Below, one piece after another: positions 14,686 to 23,177 of a stretch of 64,000 nt of DNA. Numbering within the stretch: position 1 is the stretch's first letter; every line of letters starts with the position of its first letter. Source of the DNA: Streptacidiphilus fuscans. GTDB lineage: Bacteria; Actinomycetota; Actinomycetes; Streptomycetales; Streptomycetaceae. Position numbers and translations under genes: made by a program. Where the stretch lies: positions 648,474 through 712,473 of the forward strand of contig NZ_JADPRT010000003.1 of NCBI RefSeq assembly GCF_015690355.1, written 5' to 3'. Under the pieces are notes generated by a model. That model had not been told where the DNA came from. It searched no databases and saw only the letters and a program-made list of their open reading frames with translations.

Positions 14686-17118
14686 TCAGAGGAAGAACGG
14701 GATGGGGTTGAGGTCCTCGTAGCGGGTCGGGGCCTTCAGCCAGCCGAGCCGGACCGGTACGTCGTAGAGCCGACCGGCGGCGAACCGGGCCCAGAACGGG
14801 CGCAGTCCGGGGACGATCACCTTGGCCACCGGGATGCCGAGGTCGGGCCGGGTCTGGTCGAGGACCAGCAGTTCCAGGCCGTGGCCGCGGAGCAGCTCTA
14901 CCACGTCCAGCACGTCGTCGCGCAGGTCGGCCCGGGGCCGGTAGGGGAAGTCGGCGGGTGCGCGGGTGGGCGCGGCCGGGTCGGGCAGCAGGTAGGGCTG
15001 GTTCTCCGTGGTGGCGTTGCGGAACCAGTCGAGGGTGACCGGGTCGTCGCAGCCGTAGCCGCTGCCGTCCTTCGCGTCCAGGACGGCCGGGAGCATCTGG
15101 TTGCTCTCGGACAGCGCGCGGCGCAGCGCGACCCGGGAGTCGAAGTGGGCGCCGAAGCCCATCACGATGTCCTGCGGGGAGGCAGCCTGAGGCGACGCGG
15201 CCTGTGCGGAGTCCCCGGTGCGGTCGGCACGGGCCGAGAAGGCGGCGAAGACGGGGATGCCGAGGTCGGCGGTGAGGTCGAGCACCCAGACGGTGCGACC
15301 CATGTCCCGATGGACCGTCAGGTGCTCGGCGATCCACGGATCGGTGTAGGCGGCGAGGTCCACGGCCGGTCGGCGCAGCCGGTTGTACCACCACAGGGCG
15401 ACGCTGTCCCGCTCGACCAGCTCCAGGAAGCCCTGGAGGATCGCGTCCTCCAGGCTGCTGCCGGCGGCGGTGCCGTTGGACGTGGCCTGGCAGACGACGC
15501 GGCCGGGCGGCTGGGGCGCGCGGTAGTAGAGGAGGGCGGTGGGCAGCAGCCGGCGACGCTGCTCGGTCAGCGACCAGACCGGCGTCCAGTCGAGCTGCTC
15601 CTCCTCGTCCACGGGGTCGCAGAGTTGGTTGAAGACGCCGCGGGCCGCCGCGCCGGGTCTGTTCCGCTCGGCGTACCACTCGACGACCTGGCGCGGGTGG
15701 AACAACTGGACCACGTCCGGGTGGAGGGCGTCGGGGCCGAGTTCGCGCAGGGAGGCGCGGACGACGGGCTCGTCGCCCTGGTAGTGGCCGCTGTGCCGCT
15801 CCAGCGCCTCGCAGAGCGCGCTGACCTTGGCGTGCAGGGGCGTGGCGCCCTTGCCCGAGCTCCAGGTGCGCAGCCCGGCGCGGACGGCGGCGTGGTCGCG
15901 GGCGACGGACGCCGGATTATCGCCCGCGCGGTAGCAGTTGAGGAAGGCGGGTCCGCGGCTGTCGCGGCGCAGTTCGCGGACCGCGCCGGTGACCGGGCTG
16001 ACCAGGTGCCCGTACGCGTCCAACACCTGCTGGGGCGAGGCGGAGCGGTGGTCGCCCCCGTCGAGCGTGACCTTGGGCCGGGAGAGCGGGACCACCGGGG
16101 CGGTGACCCGGTCGGCGACCAGCGTCGGGTTGCCGCAGCAGGGGCACTGCGGGCGGCGGACGACGGTGTGGCGGCGGCTCTCCAGGGTCGTCGTGTCCAG
16201 GGTGACCAGGTCGGCCTGGTGCGGGGTGCGGACGCCGCCGAGCCACTTGGCCGCCTCCAGGGCGGCGAGGTGGACGGCCGCCGCCGCTCCGGCGGGGTGG
16301 GCGCTCGGCGGGTGCGGCACCGGGCCGCTGCGGCCGAGGAGTTGCTGGAGCCGGGTCTCCGGCTGGCGGTTGAGCCGCAGCCGGTGGGCCATGCAGTGCC
16401 AGCAGGCGTTCTGCTGCGGGACCAGGACGGGCCCGATCCAGCAGGACGGGCCGCTGGGCTTGAAGAGCAGCCAGGGGCGACCGGCGGCGCGCTGTTCGGC
16501 GTCGATCCGGGCGAGTCCGGCGTCGAGGTAGTCGTCGCAGGCGACGACGGTGAGTTCGGCAGCGGCAGCGGCGGCGGCACCGGCGGCGGCCGCCGTGCCG
16601 GACTGCTCTCCGCTCGCGTCCTCCGCGAGCACGGTCAGGCCGGCCGCGAGGAGGGCGGTGAGGACCTCGTCCCGACGGGTCGAGCCGAGGCAGAGCAGGC
16701 GGACCGAGGCGGCGGCCACCGTGCGGGCGGCCTTGGGTCCGTCGAGCCCGGCCAGCTCCCAGTAGGCCAACTCCGCGGCGTCGCAGGTGCTGGAGGTGCT
16801 GGAGAGGGGGCGACGGGGAGGAGCGGTGTCGGTGAGGAGACCGGCGCGGGAGAGCCGGGTGAGGACCTCGTCGGTCCGTTCCGGATCCAGTGCCGGACGC
16901 AGCGCGGCGGCGTCGGCCAGCAGCCGTTCCCGGTCCCGGGAGCCGTCGAGCAGCGGGGCGAGGGTCGCGATCAGCGTTCCGCGCAGCACGGTCACGCCGT
17001 GGGCGGAGATCAGGTAGACCCCCTCGCCGGGGACGGTCTCGACGCGGAGGTGCGGCTTGAAGCCGACTCCGGCGGCGGCCGAAGGGAGGGAGAGCGTCCG
17101 GTGCTCCAGTCTCCTCAC
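14686..17118 (-). CDS. Fused leader-binding/YcaO cyclodehydratase (TOMM azoline synthase)
   Basis: 810 residues from GTG at 17118. Residues about 1-380 resemble the E1-like/RiPP-recognition 'C' component, with a zinc-type cysteine set C239-W-H-C242 and C325-P-C-C328. Residues about 400-810 form the YcaO 'D' domain with ATP-site glutamates (SALCEALERHSGHYQGDE and LQGFLELVERDSVALWWYNRL). The C-terminus ends NPIPFFL, a variant of the usual proline-rich YcaO tail. The family converts Cys/Ser/Thr of a precursor to azolines. It starts seven bases after the 42-residue precursor gene, so they are co-transcribed. No flavin dehydrogenase is nearby, suggesting azoline rather than azole products. Confidence 0.85.
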   Translation of the reverse strand: MRRLEHRTLSLPSAAAGVGFKPHLRVETVPGEGVYLISAHGVTVLRGTLIATLAPLLDGSRDRERLLADAAALRPALDPERTDEVLTRLSRAGLLTDTAPPRRPLSSTSSTCDAAELAYWELAGLDGPKAARTVAAASVRLLCLGSTRRDEVLTALLAAGLTVLAEDASGEQSGTAAAAGAAAAAAAELTVVACDDYLDAGLARIDAEQRAAGRPWLLFKPSGPSCWIGPVLVPQQNACWHCMAHRLRLNRQPETRLQQLLGRSGPVPHPPSAHPAGAAAAVHLAALEAAKWLGGVRTPHQADLVTLDTTTLESRRHTVVRRPQCPCCGNPTLVADRVTAPVVPLSRPKVTLDGGDHRSASPQQVLDAYGHLVSPVTGAVRELRRDSRGPAFLNCYRAGDNPASVARDHAAVRAGLRTWSSGKGATPLHAKVSALCEALERHSGHYQGDEPVVRASLRELGPDALHPDVVQLFHPRQVVEWYAERNRPGAAARGVFNQLCDPVDEEEQLDWTPVWSLTEQRRRLLPTALLYYRAPQPPGRVVCQATSNGTAAGSSLEDAILQGFLELVERDSVALWWYNRLRRPAVDLAAYTDPWIAEHLTVHRDMGRTVWVLDLTADLGIPVFAAFSARADRTGDSAQAASPQAASPQDIVMGFGAHFDSRVALRRALSESNQMLPAVLDAKDGSGYGCDDPVTLDWFRNATTENQPYLLPDPAAPTRAPADFPYRPRADLRDDVLDVVELLRGHGLELLVLDQTRPDLGIPVAKVIVPGLRPFWARFAAGRLYDVPVRLGWLKAPTRYEDLNPIPFFL

Positions 17119-17125
17119 CGGTGTG

Positions 17126-17254
17126 TCACTCGGTCTCGGAGCCGGCGTTGAAGCAGAAGCACATGCCCAGGGGGGTGACCTCAGCGGGGATGTACTGCAG
17201 GTTCTCGATGACGAGGTCCGTGGTCTCGGTGCACAGCAGCGTCTCGTTCAGCAT
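17126..17254 (-). CDS. Putative RiPP (TOMM) precursor peptide, 42 residues
   Basis: Encoded immediately upstream of the YcaO gene and preceded by a strong ribosome site (AAGGAG, six bases from ATG at 17254). The N-terminal acidic leader-like part contains ETTDLVIENLQYIP. The C-terminal part has MCFCFNAGSETE, with Cys32 and Cys34 flanked by Phe and a possible Ser39/Thr41. Cys8 lies in the leader. It ends seven bases before the cyclodehydratase start. The precursor role is inferred from position, ribosome site, size and Cys-rich tail. I do not recognise a described TOMM class. Confidence 0.75.
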   Translation of the reverse strand: MLNETLLCTETTDLVIENLQYIPAEVTPLGMCFCFNAGSETE

Positions 17255-17691
17255 GGCGAACTCCTTGTGTCTGCCTGTGTGTCTCTGGGGGCGGGGAAGG
17301 ACTTCTGGGTGCCCGTGCGGTTCTGGGTGTGCACGTGCGGCGGGGAACGGGGTGCGGCCTGGCGCCTGGCTGCACCGGAGGAACCCGAGAGCGCTTCTCG
17401 TACTGCTGCTCAAAGCTCGTACTGCTGTGTGGCGAGACCACTGTGCCGCTCGGCGCGGATCCGGGGCCAGTGCCCGGGTCACCGGTCCCATGTGACGAAC
17501 TCACGGATCCGACAATTGCGGTGACCTCGTGCGTACGGTCCGTCACCTTTAGGGCGGCTCTGGGCTGTCCGCCCTGGTCCGGACAGTGCCGAGGCCGGAG
17601 TCGAGGACGGCACGAGCGGCGGCGGCGATGCTCGCGGGCCCCACGGGCGGTACGCGAGGAGGCGCCCGTCTGCTTACGGGAAGGGCCTGGC
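17255..17691. promoter_or_regulatory. 437-base divergent regulatory region with 12-base direct repeat
   Basis: This region lies between the leftward precursor gene and the rightward carboxylase gene, with no plausible ORF. CTCGTACTGCTG occurs at 17397-17408 and again at 17416-17427, a 19-base offset (nearly two helical turns), as expected for a dimer- or tandem-binding regulator. The promoters themselves were not identified. Confidence 0.45.
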
Positions 17692-19437
17692 ATGACTGTG
17701 ATCGACGAAGGCCGTACGGCACTGGCGGCTGAGCGTCCGGTCGGACTGCACGTCGCACCGGATCCGGTCGAGTCCGATCCGCACCACGGCGCACGGGAGA
17801 CTCGCGAACAACAGGAGAGGCAGGGGCTGCACGAGCAGCAGAAACAGCAGGAGACGCGGGAAGACTGGGAGCAGCCGTCCGCGCGGCCGAACTCCGCCGC
17901 GCTGGCCGCCGAGTTGGCTGCGCGCAAGGTGCAGTTGGAGGCGGGGCCGAGCGAGCAGGCCACCGCGGCCCAGCACGCCAAGGGCAAGCTGACCGCCCGT
18001 GAGCGGATCGACCTGCTGCTGGACCCGGACACCTTCGTGGAGGTGGAGGGCCTGCGGCGGCACCGCGCCACCGGCTTCGGGTTGGAGCACAAGCGCCCCT
18101 ACACGGACGGTGTGGTGGCGGGCTGGGGCCTGGTCGACGGACGCCAGGTCTTCGTCTTCGCCCACGACTTCCGGATCTTCGGCGGCGCGCTGGGCGAGGC
18201 CCACGCGCAGAAGATCCAGAAGGTGATGGACATGGCCGCCACGACCGGCTCCCCGCTGGTCGGCCTCTGCGACGGGGCGGGCGCGCGGATCCAGGAGGGC
18301 GTCACCGCGCTCACCGGCTATGGCGAGATCTTCCGGCGCAACGTCCGCAACTCCGGGGTGATCCCGCAGATCAGCGTGATGTTGGGCCCGTGCGCGGGCG
18401 GCGCTGCGTACTCACCGGCGCTCACCGACTTCGTCTTCATGGTCCGCGACATCGCGCAGATGTTCATCACTGGACCGGACGTGGTCCGGGCCGTGACCGG
18501 TGAGGAGATCAGCCAGAACGGGCTGGGCGGCGCGGACGTGCACGCCGGCACCACCGGGGTCGCCCACGCCGTCTTCGACGACGAGGAGACCTGCCTGCTT
18601 GAGGTCCGCTACCTGCTCTCGCTGCTGCCCGCCAACAACCGTGAACTGCCGCCCGCCGAGCCGGTCGCGGACCCGGTCGACCGGTCCTGCCCGGCGCTGC
18701 TGGACCTGGTGCCCGCCGATCCGGTGCGCTCCTACGACATGCGCGCGGTGATCCGGGAGATCGCCGACGACGGCGAGTTCTACGAGGTGCACCAGCAGTG
18801 GGCGGGCAACGTGCTCTGCGTGCTGACCCGGCTCGGCGGCCAGGTGGTGGGCATCGTCGCCAACCAACCGATGGTGCTGGCGGGTGTGTTGGACATCAGC
18901 GCCAGCGAGAAGGCGGCGCGGTTCGTGCAGTTCTGCGACTCGTTCAACATCCCGCTGGTGACCCTGGTGGACGTGCCCGGTTTCCTGCCCGGCGTGGTGC
19001 AGGAGCACGGCGGGGTGATCCGGCACGGGGCCAAGCTGCTGTACGCGTACTGCAACGCGACAGTCCCGCGGATCTCGCTGATCCTGCGCAAGGCCTACGG
19101 CGGCGCGTACATCGTGATGGACTCCCGCTCGATCGGGACCGACCTTGCGCTGGCCTGGCCGACCAACGAGATCGCGGTGATGGGCGCGGAGGGCGCGGCC
19201 AACGTGGTCTTCCGCCGCGAGATCGCCGCCTCCAAGGACCCGGACGCGACGCGCGCGGAGCTGATCGCGCAGTACCGCGAGGACCTGATGCACCCCTACT
19301 ACGCGGCCGAGCGCGGGCTGGTGGACGACGTGATCGACCCGGCCGAGACCCGCAGCCGCCTGATCAGCGCCCTGGCCATGCTGCGGACCAAGGACACCGT
19401 CCTGCCGGCCCGCAAGCACGGGAACCAGCCGCAGTGA
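17692..19437 (+). CDS. Acyl-CoA (propionyl-CoA) carboxylase beta subunit
   Basis: 581 residues from ATG at 17692. The family is usually about 530 residues; the extra part is a Gln/Glu-rich N-terminal extension (about 1-60). Biotin-dependent carboxyltransferase signatures are clear: GLCDGAGARIQEGV, GPCAGGAAYSPALTDF, DVPGFLPGV and RKAYGGAYIVM. It transfers CO2 from a biotinyl alpha subunit (not in this window) to propionyl- or acetyl-CoA. Propionyl-CoA use fits the methylmalonyl-type AT in the first PKS, so it likely supplies extender units. It overlaps the epsilon gene. Confidence 0.93.
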   Translation: MTVIDEGRTALAAERPVGLHVAPDPVESDPHHGARETREQQERQGLHEQQKQQETREDWEQPSARPNSAALAAELAARKVQLEAGPSEQATAAQHAKGKLTARERIDLLLDPDTFVEVEGLRRHRATGFGLEHKRPYTDGVVAGWGLVDGRQVFVFAHDFRIFGGALGEAHAQKIQKVMDMAATTGSPLVGLCDGAGARIQEGVTALTGYGEIFRRNVRNSGVIPQISVMLGPCAGGAAYSPALTDFVFMVRDIAQMFITGPDVVRAVTGEEISQNGLGGADVHAGTTGVAHAVFDDEETCLLEVRYLLSLLPANNRELPPAEPVADPVDRSCPALLDLVPADPVRSYDMRAVIREIADDGEFYEVHQQWAGNVLCVLTRLGGQVVGIVANQPMVLAGVLDISASEKAARFVQFCDSFNIPLVTLVDVPGFLPGVVQEHGGVIRHGAKLLYAYCNATVPRISLILRKAYGGAYIVMDSRSIGTDLALAWPTNEIAVMGAEGAANVVFRREIAASKDPDATRAELIAQYREDLMHPYYAAERGLVDDVIDPAETRSRLISALAMLRTKDTVLPARKHGNQPQ

Positions 19438-19637
19438 GCGCCGAGGCCGGTCCCGTGGAGAGCCTGCGGATCGAGCGCGGGCGGCCCTCGCCGGAGGAAG
19501 TCGCGGTGCTGGCGGCTGTACTGACGCGACGTCAAACACCGTGCGACGCGGACGTGGACGCCGAGCGTCCGGGTCGCGTCCGGGCCGGGTGGAAGCCCTC
19601 GGGCATGCGTCAGCCCGGCGGGTGGGGCGCGCCGTGA
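19434..19637 (+). CDS. Acyl-CoA carboxylase epsilon subunit
   Basis: 67 residues from GTG at 19434, overlapping the beta-subunit stop (GTGA). SLRIERGRPSPEEVAVLAAV matches the RGxPxxEExAAL signature of actinobacterial carboxylase epsilon subunits, and the Trp near the C-terminus (AGWKPSG) is typical. Epsilon peptides stabilise and activate the alpha-beta complex. Small, but family and position agree. Confidence 0.88.
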   Translation: MSAEAGPVESLRIERGRPSPEEVAVLAAVLTRRQTPCDADVDAERPGRVRAGWKPSGMRQPGGWGAP

Positions 19638-19904
19638 CCCGTAGCTACGCGCGTGGCATGCGTCACACCACCCTGTGGTCATCGGCGGGAACAACGGTGG
19701 ACGAATGGTGAAAACCGCAGGTCAGAGGCTCGAAAGTGCCTCAAGTTGCCGTCGAGAAGCCCGCCTTAGCGTCGAGCACGCCGCCAGTGGCCTGGTGTTC
19801 GACCGGGCCCGACACGGGTCGTGCGCGCAAGGACAGGCCCCGGGACGGCCGGTGGCGCCGACCGAACAGTCCGTATCCACCTTGAGTCGAATGAGGTGAC
19901 TCCC
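19638..19904 (+). promoter_or_regulatory. Upstream region of the PKS operon with candidate SARP boxes
   Basis: TCGAAAG (from 19730), TCGAGAA (from 19752) and TCGAGCA (from 19772) lie as direct repeats offset by 22 and 20 bases. SARPs such as ActII-ORF4 and DnrI bind TCGAG-type heptamers repeated about every two helical turns. A SARP is encoded at 49726-50544. No clear -10 hexamer follows, so the site is a candidate only. Confidence 0.4.
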
Positions 19905-20963
19905 TTGAGAATCTCCGCTCTCAGTGAGGTACTTCCGGGCGAGCCGGTCAGCAACGCCGACATGGCCGAGCGCTTCGGTCTGCACGAGCGCTGGCTCGAC
20001 CGGATGACCGGAAACCGCGCGCGCTACTTCTGTGATCCCGAAAGCCCCGACGGTGTGCCCAAGAACACCGGCGACCTCGCCGCCGCCGCGGGCGAGCAGG
20101 CGCTGCAGTCCGCAGGCGTCGACCCGGGCTCGGTCGACTTCCTGATCCTGTCCACCGGTTCGCCGGACTTCCTGATGCCGGCCACGGTGAACACCGTCGC
20201 CGACCGGCTCGGGCTGAACGACCTGCCGACGCTCCAGCTCTCCGCCGGGTGCGCGGGCGCGGTGCAGGGGCTCTACACCGCCCAGGCGCTGCTGACCGCG
20301 GGCGCCAGGCGCGGGCTGGTCATCGGCGCGGACAGCGTCGTCAAGCTGTGGCCCGCCGACCGGCAGTTGGGCAAGATCAGCCCGGCCGAGCTGGCCAACT
20401 TCGCGCTCTTCGGCGACGGCGCCGGCGCGGCCGTGGTCGAGGCCGAGGAGGACGGTCCCGGGCTGCGCGTCGAGCGGATCGTGCTGCGCTCGGTCGGCAA
20501 GGGCCGCGCCCCGGCGCAGACCGTGCGCTGGTACGGCGCGGACGGTGCGCCGTTCGTCACCGGCCCGGACGGCAAGGAGCGCCGCGAGGCGATGGGCCAG
20601 GAGGACTACAAGGCGATCGAGCGCCACGTCCCCGAGCTGGCCGACGGCCTGCTGCGCGAGCTCTCCGCCTCGGTCGGCTGGCCGGTCGAGGAGGTCGAGC
20701 ACGTGCTGACCCCGCAGCTCAACGGCGTGATGGCGGAGAAGATCCGCGAGCACCTCGGCGTCCGTCCGGAGCAGGCGGTGCACTGCGTGGAGCTGACCGG
20801 CAACAGCGGCAACGCGCTGCCGCTGATCCAGCTTTACCGGGCCTTCCGCCGCGCGGAGGAGAACGGCGTGGACGGCGCACGGATGCTGGCGACCGCGATC
20901 GAGTCGTCCAAGTGGATCGTCTCCGGTCTGGCCATGCGCTACCAGGCGGAGGGAAAGAAATGA
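19905..20963 (+). CDS. KAS III-family condensing enzyme, tetronate type
   Basis: 352 residues from TTG at 19905, five bases after GAGGTGA. A GTG at 19896 is the alternative. The FabH-like fold is evident: LILSTGSPD, nucleophile Cys116 in QLSAGCAGAV, and GNSGNALP supplying the Asn (300). The usual catalytic His (VPHQAN) is replaced: LTPQLNG puts Gln271 there. In tetronate pathways (e.g. RK-682, agglomerin, abyssomicin) such enzymes join glyceryl-ACP to a beta-ketoacyl thioester. The next three genes complete that cassette. It overlaps FkbH by four bases. Confidence 0.85.
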   Translation: MRISALSEVLPGEPVSNADMAERFGLHERWLDRMTGNRARYFCDPESPDGVPKNTGDLAAAAGEQALQSAGVDPGSVDFLILSTGSPDFLMPATVNTVADRLGLNDLPTLQLSAGCAGAVQGLYTAQALLTAGARRGLVIGADSVVKLWPADRQLGKISPAELANFALFGDGAGAAVVEAEEDGPGLRVERIVLRSVGKGRAPAQTVRWYGADGAPFVTGPDGKERREAMGQEDYKAIERHVPELADGLLRELSASVGWPVEEVEHVLTPQLNGVMAEKIREHLGVRPEQAVHCVELTGNSGNALPLIQLYRAFRRAEENGVDGARMLATAIESSKWIVSGLAMRYQAEGKK

Positions 20964-22921
20964 GCGTCACGACCGAGGCCGGAACGGGCCAGGCCCGGCG
21001 GAGCGCGCTGCGTGAGCTACGCGCGATGAAGAAGGCCGGACTCGGCGGCGCGGGCGACGCGGTCGTCGCGCTGCTCGACGAGTTGGAGGCGCAGGGCGAC
21101 CCGCTCGTGCTGGAGTCCGCGGGGGCGCTGCTCGACGCGGGCCAGCGTGCGGCGCTGCACCAGGAGAACCGTTTCTCCGACTACCGGATCGCGCTGCTCG
21201 GCTCGTCCACCCTCGACTCGCTGCCGCACCTGCTCACCGCCGAGCTGGTGCGCCGACGTGTCCTGCCGGAGATCCGCTCCGCCGGGTTCAACCAGTGGCG
21301 GCTGGAGATCCTCTCCGGCGCGCCCGCGCTGGCCTCGCTTCAGCCGCAGCTGGTCGCGCTGCTGCTGGACGACGCCGCCGTCTTCGAGTCCGTCGCCGAC
21401 CCGCTCGACCTCGACGAGGTCGAGCGTCGCTGCGCGGCCTTCCCGCAGGAGTTGGCCGACTGGGCCGAGCAGTGCCGCGGCACACTGGGCGGACTGCTGG
21501 TGCTGGCCACCGTCCCGCTGACCGCGCTGCGTTCGGACCGGCTGGTCGACTACCGCTCCAAGGCCCGGCTGGCCGCCGCCTGGCAGCGGATGAACGCCGA
21601 GATCCTGGGCCTGGCCACCACGTCGGAGCGCACGGTGGTGCTGGCCTGGGAGACCCTGGCGCAGCACGCGGGCGGCGCCGCCGGCGGCTTCGCGGCCGGT
21701 GACCGGATGCGGCACGCGGCCGGGCACGCCTTCTCGCCCGAGTTCCTGCACGCCTACGCCGCCGAGCTGGCCCGGGTGGTCCGCGCGGACCAGGGCAAGG
21801 CCCGCAAGTGCCTGGTGCTGGACCTGGACCACACGCTGTGGGGCGGCGTCGTCGGCGACGACGGCGTGGCCGCGCTGCGGATCGGTGGGGCGTTCCCCGG
21901 CTCGGCCCACCTGGAGCTCCAGGCGCTGGCCGCCGACCTCAAGGCGCAGGGCGTGATGCTCGCGGTCTGCTCCAAGAACGAGGACGCGGTGGCCCGCGAG
22001 GCCATGGCCACCCACCCGGAGATGCTGCTGCGCCCGGACAGCTTCGTGGCCATCGCCGCCTCCTGGGACCCCAAGCCCCAGGCCGTGGCCGGGCTGGCCC
22101 GGACGCTCAACATCGGCTCCGACGCGATGGTCTTCGTCGACGACAACCCCGTCGAGCGCGGCCTGATGCGCGAACTGCGGCCCGAGGTGGCCACGGTGGA
22201 GCTGCCGGGCGACCCGGCCCGCTACGCGGCCACCGTCGCCGCACGCGGCGACTTCAACCTCCTCACCCTCACTGAGGAGGACCGGGTCCGCACCCAGCTC
22301 TACCGGGCCGAGGCGGACCGCGCCGAGCTGCAGCGCAGCACCGGCAGCCTGGACGAGTACCTGGCCGGTCTCGGCTCCGAGCTGACGGTCGAGCCGATGA
22401 ACGAGCTCAGCCGTGCCCGGATCGTCCAACTCTTCGGCAAGACCAACCAGTTCAACCTGACCGGCCGCCGCTACGCCGACGACGAGGTCGTCTCGCGCTC
22501 GGACGCGGGCGAGGCGGTCTTCCTCAGCGCGCGGCTGCGCGACCGGTTCGGCGACAACGGCCTGATCGCCGCGCTCGCCGTCGGCCGGGACGCGCAGGGC
22601 GTCTGGGAGGTCGAGAACTTCGTGCTCAGCTGCCGGGTCTTCTCCCGGTACGTCGAGCAGGCGGTGGTCGGACTGGTGCTGCGCGCGGCGCTCGCCGCCG
22701 GCGCGCCCGAGGTCCGCGCCTCCTACGCGCGCACCGCCAAGAACGGCGCCTTCGCCGAGTTCTGGACCGGACTCGGCTTCGCGGTCGACGCGGCCGCGTC
22801 CACCCCCGAGCGGCAGGTCTACATCCGTGACCTGCGCGAACTCTCCGACCCCGACGCACTTCCCGACCTGCCGAGCTCGATCTCGGTCGTCTCCACGAAG
22901 GAGCCCCTCGATGTCTTCTGA
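20960..22921 (+). CDS. FkbH-like glyceryl-ACP synthase
   Basis: 653 residues, start overlapping the KAS III stop (ATGA). The N-terminal roughly 250 residues are helical. The HAD-like phosphatase core follows, with D288-L-D290-H-T-L-W-G-G, then VCSKNEDAVA and VFVDDNPVERG. The C-terminal region is GNAT-like. Family members take 1,3-bisphosphoglycerate, dephosphorylate it and load D-glyceryl onto an ACP. The following ACP gene overlaps by 11 bases and is the obvious acceptor. Confidence 0.92.
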   Translation: MSVTTEAGTGQARRSALRELRAMKKAGLGGAGDAVVALLDELEAQGDPLVLESAGALLDAGQRAALHQENRFSDYRIALLGSSTLDSLPHLLTAELVRRRVLPEIRSAGFNQWRLEILSGAPALASLQPQLVALLLDDAAVFESVADPLDLDEVERRCAAFPQELADWAEQCRGTLGGLLVLATVPLTALRSDRLVDYRSKARLAAAWQRMNAEILGLATTSERTVVLAWETLAQHAGGAAGGFAAGDRMRHAAGHAFSPEFLHAYAAELARVVRADQGKARKCLVLDLDHTLWGGVVGDDGVAALRIGGAFPGSAHLELQALAADLKAQGVMLAVCSKNEDAVAREAMATHPEMLLRPDSFVAIAASWDPKPQAVAGLARTLNIGSDAMVFVDDNPVERGLMRELRPEVATVELPGDPARYAATVAARGDFNLLTLTEEDRVRTQLYRAEADRAELQRSTGSLDEYLAGLGSELTVEPMNELSRARIVQLFGKTNQFNLTGRRYADDEVVSRSDAGEAVFLSARLRDRFGDNGLIAALAVGRDAQGVWEVENFVLSCRVFSRYVEQAVVGLVLRAALAAGAPEVRASYARTAKNGAFAEFWTGLGFAVDAAASTPERQVYIRDLRELSDPDALPDLPSSISVVSTKEPLDVF

Positions 22922-23177
22922 TGCCGCAACCGATGCCGCCGAGGCTCTGGTGATCGAGGTCGTGGCCCAGGTGCTGGACCTGGACGAGGACGAGGTCGCC
23001 GTCGACGCGAACTTCGCCGACCTGCCCGGCTGGGACTCCGTCAACGCCATGCGCGTGCTCGTCCTGCTGGAGCGCGAGTTGGGCGAGCCGGTCGACTACG
23101 ACTCCTTCGCCTCCGCGCACACCGTCGCCGACATGGTCGAGGCGGTCGCCGAGGTCTCGGGGGTGAGCGGCGGATGA
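22911..23177 (+). CDS. Acyl carrier protein (glyceryl-ACP)
   Basis: 88 residues. The phosphopantetheine site is Ser43 in LPGWDSVNAMR. The acidic helices VIEVVAQVLDLDEDEV and VADMVEAVAE fit a free-standing ACP of the FkbH-partner type. It is embedded between fkbH and the acyltransferase with overlapping starts, so it should carry the glyceryl unit. Confidence 0.92.
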   Translation: MSSDAATDAAEALVIEVVAQVLDLDEDEVAVDANFADLPGWDSVNAMRVLVLLERELGEPVDYDSFASAHTVADMVEAVAEVSGVSGG

